Below are positions 23,285 to 44,573 of a DNA stretch of 64,000 bases, piece after piece. Source of the stretch: Allodiplogaster sudhausi. Taxonomy: Eukaryota; Nematoda; Chromadorea; Rhabditida; Diplogasteridae. The DNA is taken from positions 725,501 to 789,500 of the forward strand of contig CALZFC010000021.1 in NCBI GenBank assembly GCA_945643635.1, written 5' to 3'. The position numbers and the translations under genes were made by a program. The notes beneath the pieces are model-generated. The model saw nothing but the letters and a program-made list of their open reading frames with translations, had not been told where the DNA came from and did not search any database. Within the stretch, counting starts at the first letter, position 1, and every line of letters begins with the position of its first letter.

Positions 23285-24804
23285 GAAAAAATGTCTACGA
23301 TAATATCTGGAAAACAATTTATAGTTTAATGTCTTACATGCACTGCCGTGATTTATTTTTGAAGATTATGAACACAACGATATTCAACCATCTGATTAAG
23401 CGTTCGATGAAGAATCGAATATGTGAGTCATTTTAAATTTCTCCACTTCGCATATTTCCTTATTTTTTTTAAATAAATGTATTAATTCAAAATTTTTATT
23501 CATTGATAATGTCCAAAGTCATAAAATAGGTGATTCATATGGCTAAGTAGAGCAAAAGCCTCAGTGTTTGGCCTGAGCAGAAAGCGTAAATATCAACAAT
23601 GTACAAAAATACATTTAAAATATTGATATAAAAGTGCATAATAGTACCTGTTTTCATTAAACGTTTTCTGATAACCGGAAAATCGAAAATGTACAGGGCA
23701 CTTGAAATGAAATCGGGAGCTAGAAGCCGACATGTTTTTTGCAACAGGAGATTGTGCCTTATGACACGTTGGCTAAGGAGCTTGGCATGATACATACATA
23801 CATAGATATATGTACATACGTTTAAACAGAAAAGAATATGATTGCTAAGAATGCGCCGATCCATATTTCTTTCATATAAAATTTATAGGCTTTAAATATT
23901 TCTTGGCCAAGCCGAAGCTGACATACATATGCATCTATGAAGTCATATGTACATATGTACTACATCAACGGGCAATTTTCCTATTAATGAACTTCCTTTA
24001 AAATCATCTTGCAATTGCTTTTTTGGAAAAATCACAGAGCATATGTATTAAAAATTAGCTGATTTTTTAAAATGTCAAGATCAGAGCTTGCTCGATTAGA
24101 TCAGTTGAGAGATAAAATTAGTGTATAAGTACAAGTTGCATAACAAACATGGGGTCGACGAGTGCTGCCTGTTTAAAAAAAACAATAAAATGGAATGCCG
24201 AAAGGATCGTTCATCGAACCCTGGACAGTCGTGAAGCCATCATGGGAGAACGTATTTAGTAGAGCAAGATGAGCCAGGAGAGGAGTAGCAGGCGGTGAAT
24301 GATATTTCTTTCTTTTCTGATCAAAGTCATGAAGATGATGAATGTGTGCAACCCGGAGACAAGCGAATGGTAAGCCGCTCAAGGAAATGGAGACTAATTA
24401 ACTGAAGCAGCAAAAGGTGACAGCAGCACAAAACATAGTCAACGAATACTCATAAAGAAAATATGTAAGGAGTGATTAGAAATGAGAGAGAAAACCCGAA
24501 TTAGCAGAAGAAAAAGCGAGCTCGGGTGGTCTGTTACGCGACGGCAAGAGAGCAGCGATCAATGAAGAGTGAAAGCGATGATTTGAGGAGGTTGTAAGCA
24601 AAACTAGGCTGCAGAGGACAAAAAACGGGAGGACTCGTAAGTATTGGAAACAGTTATCTGGTCCGGCAGTATACTTGGGACCTCCATGCGCATTAGCCAT
24701 TTTGTAGCATGGAAGGAAAGCGGATGAAGAGCGAATATCGGATTGTAACTGGTGAGGAAAATGATGCAGAAGAGATGAGGGTGCTCCTTGGAAATCCGAT
24801 TCGT
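23153..24804. other. Intergenic spacer between convergent genes
   Basis: About 1.65 kb, AT-rich, between the 3' ends of a plus-strand and a minus-strand gene. It holds a (TA)n run at 23241-23281 and ACAT repeats near 23789-23822. The ORF at 23864-23535 (minus) is AT-driven and unsupported. An AATAAA at 23472-23477 could serve the preceding gene, 320 nt after its stop. Confidence 0.55.
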
Positions 24805-34020
<9,216 letters not shown>

Positions 34021-34052
34021 CGCCCACGCACTCCCGCAGAGAAGGGAAGCTG

Positions 34053-34056
<4 letters not shown>

Positions 34057-34088
<32 letters not shown>
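34057..34088. repeat. (GA)n microsatellite just upstream of the receptor kinase start
   Basis: A pure GA tract 37-68 bases 5' of the receptor kinase ATG, pyrimidine-rich on the gene's sense strand. It could double as the polypyrimidine tract of a trans-splice or cis-splice acceptor upstream of the start. The sense strand reads CT repeats followed by CTTCAG, which ends at 34050. Confidence 0.7.
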
Positions 34089-34089
<1 letters not shown>

Positions 34090-34850
34090 GAACAGAGAGG
34101 GAGAGGGAGGGAGGCAGGTAGAATGTGAGAGAGATGAAAAGACTGAGAGAGAGTGAAATAAATTCGATGATAATGGGCAATTCCATGACGTTGTTTGATT
34201 AGAAAAAAAAGAAGCTAACCTTGGTCTTAGGAAGAAGCAGAAGAATACAATTGGTAGCCGCCTAGCGAGAAGTAAATAGTTAGTAGCGTGTTGCGAGCCG
34301 AATCGCTCACCGAGCGTAGCCGGAGTTTGCTACGCTACGCCTGGCACTCCTACAAGATAGTAATGTGAAAAGAAGGCAAAGGTCGATGCACATTTAACAG
34401 TTGAATGGAGGCTAATACAACTCACGGGTTTTATATGCCAGCAGCAACGAAATAAATACGACGTCGATGGATAGGATCAGCGAACGAAAGCAAAATAGAA
34501 CAGTAATCCGATAGATCTGGAGAAAGCCCAAGGGGATGAGATGGATGTAAAGATGGCAACAAGCAGATGGTGAAATGGTCGGATCATTTGCCACTATTGC
34601 GCAATAGTGATTCCAACTGATAGAGAGCTGTAAGAATGGGAGCAGAAAAGCAGATAAGCAGAAGGAGACAGAGAGAAAATAAGAAGGAAAGAGTTAGACA
34701 GAAGTGCAGCCGAAATGGGCACAATTGAAAGCCGTCTTTGAACAACTGATGTCCTATTCTTTCCGCTTATTCTTTTCTTTTGCAGTGTTTCACTTGACGA
34801 GAAAGCGGCTGTGCCGACCCTGAGGGGTGTTCGGTGAGGGAACGAAAGAT

Positions 34851-34889
<39 letters not shown>

Positions 34890-35215
34890 TAAAGAAGGAG
34901 AGAATTGAGAGAGGGCCAGATCGATTCAAGTGGTGGTAGGCCTGCTGCCATCCAGAACGGAAAGGGCGGCGGCACCCTGCCCAAGGGTAGCTCTTTCTCT
35001 CCTCACCCTTTCCAATTTCAACCTCTTCATCTCCTTGTCTCAACGCCTCCTCTTCCGGCCCTTCATCTCGTCACGTGGAAGGCGCCGAATTGAGCCTGTG
35101 GCTGTATATGAGTGATGCGCATAATTTATGTGATATGGGCAAGGAATGGGAATGGGCAGACGGCCATTCTGAATGCTTTTAGAGGCGTAGAAAGGCGAGC
35201 AGATGGAGAAGGAAA

Positions 35216-35369
35216 AGAGAGAGAAAGGGGAGAGAGAGAAAGGGAGAAAGTGAGAGGAGGGTGAGAGAGAGAGAGAGAGAAAGGGAGAGAGTGAGAGGAG
35301 GGTGAGAGAGAGAGAGAAAGGGAGAGAATGAGAGGAGGGTGAGCGAGAGAGAGAGAGAGAGAGAGAGGC
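35216..35369. repeat. GA-rich minisatellite, about three 38-40-bp units
   Basis: A purine-only array in which the core AGTGAGAGGAGGGTGAG (with one-base variants) recurs three times, near 35248, 35289 and 35327, each followed by a GA run and AAAGGGAGAG. The higher-order unit distinguishes it from the simple GA tracts nearby. Confidence 0.85.
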
Positions 35370-36547
35370 CGGGAAAGAACGAAGCCAAATTCCTCCACGG
35401 GTGAAAGAAGCGGCCAATGAAACATATTCTTTATTCCCTTCTCATGGCTCTGGCTGTTCGCACTTTCTTCTTGTTCATGACGCAAGCGAAGTTTTTGAGT
35501 ATGGACGTGCATTTTCAAAATGGCTTGCTTCAAAACTAAAATTTCGAGATAGTTCAGCCAATATTAGCGAGAAAAACTATCAGAGAAAGGACAACACTCT
35601 CATGAAGATTAAAATATGTTTTTTTTTAAATAAAAGGACAGTTTCAAATCAGCACTAGATCAATCATCTGGCAAGTGTGCCAAGAAAGAGCGAAGGTTGA
35701 AATATTTCTTGTTACAGTCTATACTTGTAAGTAGCTTGTAGCAGTGCAAGAATGATTGGTTTTACTAGAAATCTATATATGGGAACATTCTTTATGTAAC
35801 AATAACATTTTTTCTTGCCCACACATCATGTCGCTGTAAACTTTGTTTCCTTTTCGATAGAAGAGGGAGCAAACATTTGAAAACATTTCCAAATGATGTC
35901 ATTGTTCCAAGAGCAGAAAACATAAGAACATTCTCTACTGGCCCTTTACTCTCTTACCATTACGAGTAGAGTAGCGAGTCCTGCGCACACTAACCGAGGA
36001 AACACTGCACGCGAAAGAGAGATTAAGTGAGATAAGGAAGCTACGAAATGGAAAAAAAAAACAATTTAATTAAAAGAAACCACTACCCAACTTCGCATTA
36101 GGAAGAAGTGAGTTGACAAATGCAGACTGATACGCGATTACAAACACGGGTCAAAAGAACACGCAGTTGAAAAAGGAGGCCGACTACTGCTGGCGGTAAT
36201 CCTGCTGCAGGCTACGACGAACAGCAAGAATGAGAACGGCCTGACATTGGGCGGTAGGAGATCAGAATGGAATAAGATATAAAGAGAGGAATGGATATAG
36301 ACTGTGATAGGATTGAGGTACCTGAGCAAGAGATTGAGCAGGGAGACTGAGATTAGCGAGAATAGAAAGGGAGGGTGGAAGGAAAGAGAAACAGCAACAG
36401 TTCGTACCGTGACACTTTTGGCGAAGCCAGCACAAATGCTTTCGGCTGGCATGGAGCGAAGGTGCACACCGGGCAGTGGCATGAGTTCGCATGATGGGAG
36501 AACGAAAGAGAGGGAGAGAGAGAGAAAGAAAGAGGGAAGAGGGAGAA

Positions 36548-36580
<33 letters not shown>

Positions 36581-38131
36581 ATGGGACAGTTTGAGATAGC
36601 GAGAGCGAGAAGAGCAAAGATGGTTAGTGAGGGAGAGTGTTAGCATTGCAGAGAAGGTGGAAGACGTGTGCTCAAGCTCAGAGACGGAGGAAGCAAAAGA
36701 GACTTGGAGATGCAAGAGAAGAAGACCCTTTCCTAATCGATCGATCTGTGCGCTCTGTGAGAGGGGACGAAAGTGGAGAGGAGAGCAAGATTGGAGGAGA
36801 GGAAGGAGAGAGTGAGAGAAGTGGGGACAGTAAGAGAGAAAATAGAAAGGAGACTTTAGGATTAGAGAAAGAGGTAGAGAAAAGAGAGATGCCGAAGTGA
36901 AAGATCAGCACATGGAGAAAGAGAATGGCGACATGATTCCGGGCTGATTGGGCAATCGTGATTTCCCGCGTTTCGACAGCATTAGAGTGCCGTTACATTG
37001 AATACATGAAGAGCAGAAGAGAAAGAGTATTGTCGAGCTCAAGTGATGCCACCAGTCGGCTTTCTCTTTCTATCTCTGTCGCTCTTTCTCTCGCTCTCTC
37101 TCACTCATCATTCTGTTTCGCTCCCTCTCCCCTTCATTTTCACTCGCTACCACAAAAAATGTCACAATCCGTTTTCTCCAAAACATTCGTCGTGTGTAAC
37201 TCTTCTGCACAGTGTCGTCTTCGCTCCAGACTCGTGAAGGCCTTTCCCCAAGCACAACCCTCTATGACAAACATATGAGTCTGTGTTCACGTGCCAGAGG
37301 CGAGAGAACGAGAATTACGGGAAAGGAGGGAGAGAGATGGAGAGAGTTAGAGAGAGAGAGAGAACGAGAATAAAGTGGATCAAATAGAGGTGTTCCGGCG
37401 CCCAAACAGAAGAATGAAAAGCAGCGATAGCTGTCCAAAGAATCATTTCTCCAACCGTTTAGTGACCAAGTTTGTGGCTATAGTGGAACGTGGGTGTGGA
37501 TAAACATCAAACCCAGAAAATTTGACATCGTGTTACTGACATTCATTATTTATATACTTATAGGCATTACTCTTCATTCAATAGTATATTAAAACTTTAA
37601 TATCAAAATTTTTAAGATCAATGCTCGGGCGATTCTTCTTTTTTTCGCGAACCTTTCAAAGTGGCGGATCGGTAGCATGGGCTGATGAGCATGTTAAAAT
37701 AGTGGAGGAAACAATAGCAATCAGTATATATATTGCATTAATGCATTTATCAAAATATTTAATTTGCTTATACGTGCTTGTAGTCTCCTTCTAACTGTAA
37801 CACAAGTATAAAAAGACAAGGGAGAGATGGGATACTATAGCTCTGCGGATAGCGAAGGAATGAGGGGCATTCTGAGACAACACTTTAATATTATGCATAT
37901 GCTATCCATCTATGTGGACTTAATGTTTTGAATGTCTGCATATACGATTTAACTATAGCACAGCATTTAAAATTTATATCTGACTATGACGGTCTAAAAA
38001 CAATTGCCAACAAAACCTAAATCGAGTTTAAAATTATTTTATATTAAAAATCTTTTCGATTATGTGAAGTGAGATTGTCGAGATCTTATTCTTCCACTTG
38101 ATGTCCAGCGAACCGAAACATCTAGCATCAG

Positions 38132-38356
38132 CTACGTTCTTTTCCTTCGGCCTGTGCGTACTTCTCGTTGGCACACAACGTCTAGTTGGTCCAAGAACAC
38201 CCTAAAGTCTCTTTCTTTCAGCAGTGAGTGTATTATGCCTTCGCACACAAAAGTCGCGCGTAAGATATGAATGAGTGCATCTCTGCTGACGTTCCCGCAG
38301 GCAAAAAGAATGTTGTGTTCCGAATTTCTCAACACAGGGCATTCGCCGAAACTCAC
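38132..38356 (-). other. Unassigned open frame, possible remnant
   Basis: A 74-codon frame reading like a compact alpha-helical protein (SRDALIHILRATF, LLKERDFRVFLDQLDVV) ending in a basic tail GRRKRT. It has no intron boundaries I can pair it with and no family I recognise. It might be a fragment of a transposon-encoded or decayed gene, or chance. Confidence 0.15.
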
Positions 38357-41028
38357 GATAAGTGTTCGAAAAAACGCTTACGTCAGTGAACATTTTCTTA
38401 CGTATTTATTATCATTTTTTGAAACAATGCTAGGTTTAGAGCGCCGCATTGTTCCATTGTTTTCAATGGCGCTTTTCCGTGGATTTTTTAACATCCAAGA
38501 ACCTGAATACCTGTCGACAGTTCTTGACGACTAATAAATCTCGCCTTTTCTAGTATTCCATGTAATCGTAGAAATCTCATTTTTGAAGAACAGATCTCTT
38601 TGATCTACTTTCTGATATTACAAAGGTGATATTGAAATGAATAGTTGGTTTGCATTTGGACGCGACCCGAGATCGCCTACATACTTACATGCATCTATCG
38701 TCAATTTAATAATGCATTTGATTTAACTTCTTGCAGAAAGCAAAAGAATGGAATTTTAATTTTGAAACTCAATTCCATGAAATGAACAATAACTAATTAT
38801 TGTGGGCCGTTAGATGTGTTCCCTACAATCTCACATTTCATGTAATGTTGATATTTCTAAGATCTATAAGTCTCAAGATACATATGTACTGTGTGCTAGA
38901 ATACGTAAAACTGCTATAAGAAAGTTCAGAAAAAATTGAAACAAGGTGATCGATATAAAACGTGAAGTGGAGCTTTTTTAATTTAAAGGAGCTATCCATG
39001 GAGTTTAAAAGCCGCTTGTGCAGAATTAACGTTTGAATTCCCGCATGATATTGCAAAAAGTTTTGGCGGTATGTCAGCACAGTATCCATCACAACAAAAT
39101 AGACTTTGTAAGCCTTTTTCTCTCTGCATCTTTTCTCTTCCCTCGAATCTCAAGCGTGGCTTGCACCTTCTTTCTGGTAGAATGAGGGTCAGCATGCGGA
39201 CAAAATAGGCAAGGGGTGATGACGTCACTCCCTAAATTCTACAGAACTATGTGTAGAAAATGTGGTTTTTCCTGATAGCATTACCAAAAAGTTCAGCAAC
39301 ATTGTAATCTCCATGGACAGCTTCTTTAATCCAATTACCAGAATTTTTATACAAAATACGAGCTGGAATTAAAGGAAAACAAATCTTGTTACGTCAACAT
39401 TACGTCACGTCCTCCTTCACAATTTGTAGGTAATAGTATTCAAAGAAATGTATGTGATGACTTATTAAGGAGACGTCGTAAGGTGTATGACTAATTGTAT
39501 GTACGGTAAATCCTCTGAATTCCTAACAAATCTATCCGTCTGTCTATTTGAGTTTTTTTTTTCAAACTATAACCAGCTTACGACTACGCTTTGGATGATC
39601 CGACTAGACGTGACCCCTCTTTGCATGAAATGGCGTAAAAACTGTGGCATTCTCTTTACTCTTCCTGGTTACGACGCGGAAGGAAGTGCTTGTAGTCATG
39701 CTTACTCTATATACATACATAGCACGCCTTCGTAGGGCTGCTCTGGAGATGTTTCAGTAATTCCCTCCTTCTGGTACACAGTCTAAGCAGTTCTTCAGTG
39801 TTTCTTGCTTAATCTCACAGCATGGTATTTAGGTAAGATCTTCTGATATCCAATAGCATCATAGGAATGATAATGTAACATAATATGGGCTCTGGTTTTG
39901 GAAATTGTTTCTGTGCAAATGGTTTAAAAAATGGACTGATGAGGATCTGGTAACCTATTTTGATGTTTGCTCACTCGTGCAAAACTTTTTCGCGAATTCT
40001 GTTTAAAAAAATCATCCGTTCTCTGAGTTAAGATTCTATCCTTTCAGATAAGACGGCCCCCTAAAAACACATGTAAGATGATATGCAGCGGAGCACGCAT
40101 TTCTTCTGCCTTTGGTTCTAATTATTCCAAGTACACATTTATGTACAATGTACACACTTGGATGGATAAAATTAAGAGCATATTAATCTATCTATTTGCA
40201 TACATCTGGCTCTTTAAATCGGTTCGGTTAATGTGCTCTGTTCCATTTTATTTACAAATGGAAACGAGCAGTGTACTTGTTTTAAATTTAGTTTTCTTTC
40301 CTATCTACTACATAATTCTGTCCTTTGTGTCAGGGTCTGCAAGTGGCCATTAAGCATTCATATTCCAGCTAGCTCTTTTTTTGTCCTCCCACGCACCCTC
40401 AATGAATGTGCCCTTGTAGCTTCTTTCATATTCTTTATTAGCAAACAAAGTTTGAAATTATTGGCCACACTGTTTAATAGAGTTGGTCTTGCTGCAACAC
40501 ACGACTTTAGATGTGCAAGACTCATTTTCGTTTTTGAGAGGCATCCACCTCCGCCAGCAGGCTACGGTGCTTCTCCAACCTTCCTCGTATGATAAACATG
40601 ATCAGACAAATATGCAATGAATCAGCATATTTATAAGAAATGAAAGAATATGCAGATAAAGGCATGACGATAAAGGATTTATATTAACGCATGCCAATAC
40701 GGCGAAAAACGGGAAGTTATTTCCGCTTGAGATTAGCAAGGAAATATAAAAAATACCTCTGTAAATGTAGACCGCGGTCTCCTGGGTTTGTGAAAACTTG
40801 CGCCCACTCAGGAAAATACATCCTCACCGATTTCATAGGAAAGGTTATCTTTCACTAAATGCCACAAAGCATAGTTCATTTCAGATGGCGTATAAGACAT
40901 GAAAAAATTACTTTATTAACATTTTTACACCAGTATAAGCAATATGTTAACATTCTTGCTATAATCAAAAAACTCTAGCAGTATTTTGTTTACTTACTTC
41001 GGCTAATTTCAAAGGCATGACAACCGCA

Positions 41029-41106
41029 GTGCATTGAAAATGAAGGCTAATTTCAATGCACTAGTGCACCTACATTCTTACCGCAGCTGCGGTAAGAATG
41101 TAGGTG
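41029..41106. repeat. Nested inverted repeats: 11-bp hairpin plus perfect 40-bp palindrome
   Basis: 41067-41106 is a perfect 40-bp palindrome centred on CAGCTG, with no spacer. Just before it, GTGCATTGAAA at 41029-41039 pairs with TTTCAATGCAC at 41051-41061. A direct repeat GGCTAATTTCAA (41001 and 41045) also overlaps. Together these make a compact fold-back cluster in an otherwise featureless spacer. Confidence 0.95.
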
Positions 41107-41457
41107 TATTTTGAAAGACACTGATAGTTTTGCTTCATTCTTTGACTTTTCTTAAAAGTATAGAGTGCTGGCCTTTAAAGTGTTGTGCTTTACGTGACAC
41201 GATGTTCTAGAACAGTTGAGGGAGTGGAGAATGAGAGAGTGCAGAATGGATATGTGCTGTGAAGGGACATCAACGGGATCAGGCGAGCTGAACACAACAT
41301 AAGACTCCTCTTGTTGACATTCCAACAAGAGATGATTCTCCTGTCTTTTCAAGAGCGTCGTCCTTTAATTGTGTCAAGTACGGCGTTCTGAGAGAACGTT
41401 GCTCTCATTCCTCGCTGTTCTCCTTATCACTCGTACTCTTTCCATGCAAACATGCTC

Positions 41458-41736
41458 CTATTGTGCCTCTCGGCGCAGATTAGCGTGTTGCTGCTGAACA
41501 AATCTTCTCCGCTTATTTTCCGGTATGATAAGCGCACTCAAGAAGTCATCTCTTCGCTGTAAACACTCAACAAGGGCCTTACGCATGTGGTCGGCTCGCT
41601 GAGAGAGAAACTGTAGAGCATTCCAATTTGCGGGCAGAGCTGCTAGAGAGCTTCTTGACATGATACATATGAAGAGCCGCCCCGTTGTTGTTGCCTTGAA
41701 TACCGTAATCCCGTGGAATGACATGGAATGCTGCAT
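41458..41736 (-). other. Unassigned open frame with protein-like composition
   Basis: A 92-codon frame whose second half (NWNALQFLSQRADHMRKA to the terminal RREAQ) is charged, helical and low in repeats. An overlapping frame reads LDVKDAAFHVIP, faintly like reverse-transcriptase block 'LDLKDA', but nothing else of such a domain is present. It may be the last exon of an unseen minus-strand gene or a decayed element. Confidence 0.2.
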
Positions 41737-44573
41737 CCTTCACATCTAATGAGATAGCCAAGGTGCTTGTTAATGGGGCAGGTAATAAGGAAGCGAGGAG
41801 GAGTGAAGAGGATAGAAGCCGCTAACACTCATCCAAGAGGCCCTCAACGCCCCAAGGAATGAGTAAGAAGCTTCTTCGCCCGTCTGATGCATGCCTCTTC
41901 TTAGGCAGTTGAAAATACTCCACATCTTTTAACTGATCTCAAGATCTCTCTCCCACACACCTCCTCATTTTTTCTTGCGTTATTGTTTTGTCTGCCCATC
42001 TCTAGAGTTATCCGACGTGAATAACACCGCAGCGCCACCCACGGCCACTTTTGAATTGGCCACTTCTGCGCTCGTCACTATCGTATGATTGACGGCTATA
42101 GACGTCCCTACTTCACAACACTTGTAGCAGTAATATCTTATTTAAAGCCATGAACATTTGGTTTATTTTGCTATTTTCCATAAATTTTAATGTCAATAAC
42201 GGTCAAAACTTAACGAATACGGCAGGAAACCTTTCACTTCATATTCCAAGCAGGTGAAACTTTTCTTGCTAAGGTTGTATGACGTCCAGCGACACCACAC
42301 TCATAAACAATGAAGCAGATGTTGGACTACAAGCTGCTAAAAATTATGCAAAACATTTGTGGATTTAGGTTGACATTTGATCAACTATTTCGCATCGAAT
42401 TGCTGAATGAAGCCCTTAATCTACGAAAACCCGACATGTAACGAACTTGGTGTCGGATTTACATAAATTCGTAACAGTCTATGTCTTTGGATTCCATGCT
42501 CAAAATATATTGTGTATTCGAATATGACAAACATGAAGGAAATCGTATCTTGATTACAACTTATTCACGACTTTTGGTATAGTCGCAGCTCAAATTAAGT
42601 CGACTAATCCGATTTTGTTGATGACCAAAAATGCTGTCATTCAATAGGTAATTCATAACATATAGCTTACGACTAGTCAACCTTAATCTTGCTTTCGTAA
42701 ATGCATGCGTCGAAACCACCCCCCCCCCCCTCGTCAGGCTGGGTGCTAAAAGTATAATTGTAAAAACAGTTTAATACAGATACATTTTTAGCATTTCGCT
42801 TTATGAAATGTTAGAAATACACTATTGTTTAAACATCCTGAAAAGGTAGTTGTTATGTAGAATGGGTTAAGGCGGTTGCTTCGCTGCTGGCAATAATTGT
42901 CTTTGATATCATCATGGCATGATAACAAACATGTCCGGGATTGATGAACAAGTAAGACTTGGACAAGCAAAACGAAATACTGGAGCTTTTGGAGACAGCT
43001 CAGGAGGTCAAATGTATGAAAGTTTTTTTCACCCATCTCAATTGTTGAGGAATCTACTTATTTGAAACATCCCTGAATACGTAAAGAAGTTTACTTTTTT
43101 CGTCATATTTTCAAGCATTTCTTTTATTTGCAATCACTTTGTTTTCGATAAAAGCAATTCAGTAAACAACTGTGCCTATAACAGTTTCCAATGTTGACGC
43201 TTTTACGGTTGAACTAATGCTTTATTCTCATCTTTTCGACACATCCGAAGCGAAATAGTACTATTGTTCTGTTTGGGAAAGGATAGGAGTGCTCGACTGG
43301 AGGTATACTGTAGGCGCAATCTTCGAAGTGTTAGGCGACCAGTCAACTGTCCAATGTTTTCGGGTATTGGCAGCTACAGTCAGATCCCAAGAGATCTCTT
43401 TGCCTAACTCGAGGCATGGACAATAGGAAGGACGAAGCTACACAGAGTCTTTTGAAAAGAGATTAGGCTAGAAAGAGAGAGTCCAGAGAGTGAGAGAAGC
43501 ATAAACTCGGCAGTTCTGCCACTTTATGTGGCAGGTTGAAAAGAAACGAAACACCTATAAACCTCGGCTTTTCAATCGTGCTACGTAAAACATCGCTTTA
43601 GCATTTCATAAGCACATGAATGGAAGAGCAGATTCGAGATGTGATATAGCAGATTTAGCCGGATAAAGCATCTACTACATGACAAACACAAAGAAATATG
43701 CATGCATAGTAGGATAACAATAACAGGATGAATCTAAAACTTCCTTTTCTTTGCTCTAGGCGTCTTCTAAGCAGGTGTATTCATCAAAATAAATGAACCG
43801 ATTCTGTAGGAATGAATGGGATTCTCGGAGAGAAGCTTTTCGTCTGAGAACCGCACAATAGTCTGTAAACGTTTATGGCATTTCGGGAGAGGGCTGGATG
43901 GCTCGTTTCCATTGTGGCTAATCCGTCTGATAGCACTAAAAGAGTCAGGGAAATAAATGCAGCCAGCGAGGAAATCATGAGTATTTCGACTGCCAAGCAA
44001 TTCAATGCAGTTTTCTAGGAGATGCTTTACGATGATGATCTGTGCTTAGTGAAAGAGATTGAGAGAAGGAAAGAAAGTTTATGGAGATCGTTTGTGAAAG
44101 TTGTGAAAGATTTGAGGTGATTCAATTTAAAAGCAGCCTTCTGCTGATGCTGCGATGCTGGCGTTGCATGGATTCTACCACCGTAGAGAAATGAGAGATC
44201 AAGAAAAAGAGAGAGAGAAAGAGAGAGAGATAGAGATAGAAGACCAAAATATGCCCGGCCCGGAGAATTGGTTGCTTTGTACGGTTGGGAGAGAATGCTG
44301 TCATGAAAGAGAGATAGAGAGCGTGAGATCGGGATAAATTGACACACAGTGCGAGCAAAACACTACTAGCTCTCTTTAGAGTAGCCGGGGTCCCTGTGAC
44401 AGAACCATAACAAATATATGCATAAAACAAAGAACACAGGTGGTGAAGTTCTCGTAATAAGGGGTGGTGTCTCAGTGGGTTCTTGGGGAATTGTTGCGAG
44501 TAAGGACTCGTAGCCGGAGTACGGTAGTGTGTCTGGCTGCAGAGAATTGCTGCAGTGAGCGAGAGAGCACGGC

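Larger units (their letters stand above)
34021..44573. other. 10.5-kb region without a convincing gene; GA arrays, minisatellite, palindromes
   Basis: This is the 5' side of the Met-like gene and the 3' side of the LDLa gene. The first 3.5 kb carry repeated GA-rich blocks (34057-34088, 34855-34886, 35216-35369, 36506-36581, 37327-37364). Most open frames are translations of these. Two minus-strand frames look slightly more protein-like (38356-38132 and 41736-41458), but have no start context, splice partner or recognisable domain. Non-coding first exons or enhancers of the kinase gene could lie here, but I cannot point to any. Confidence 0.55.
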
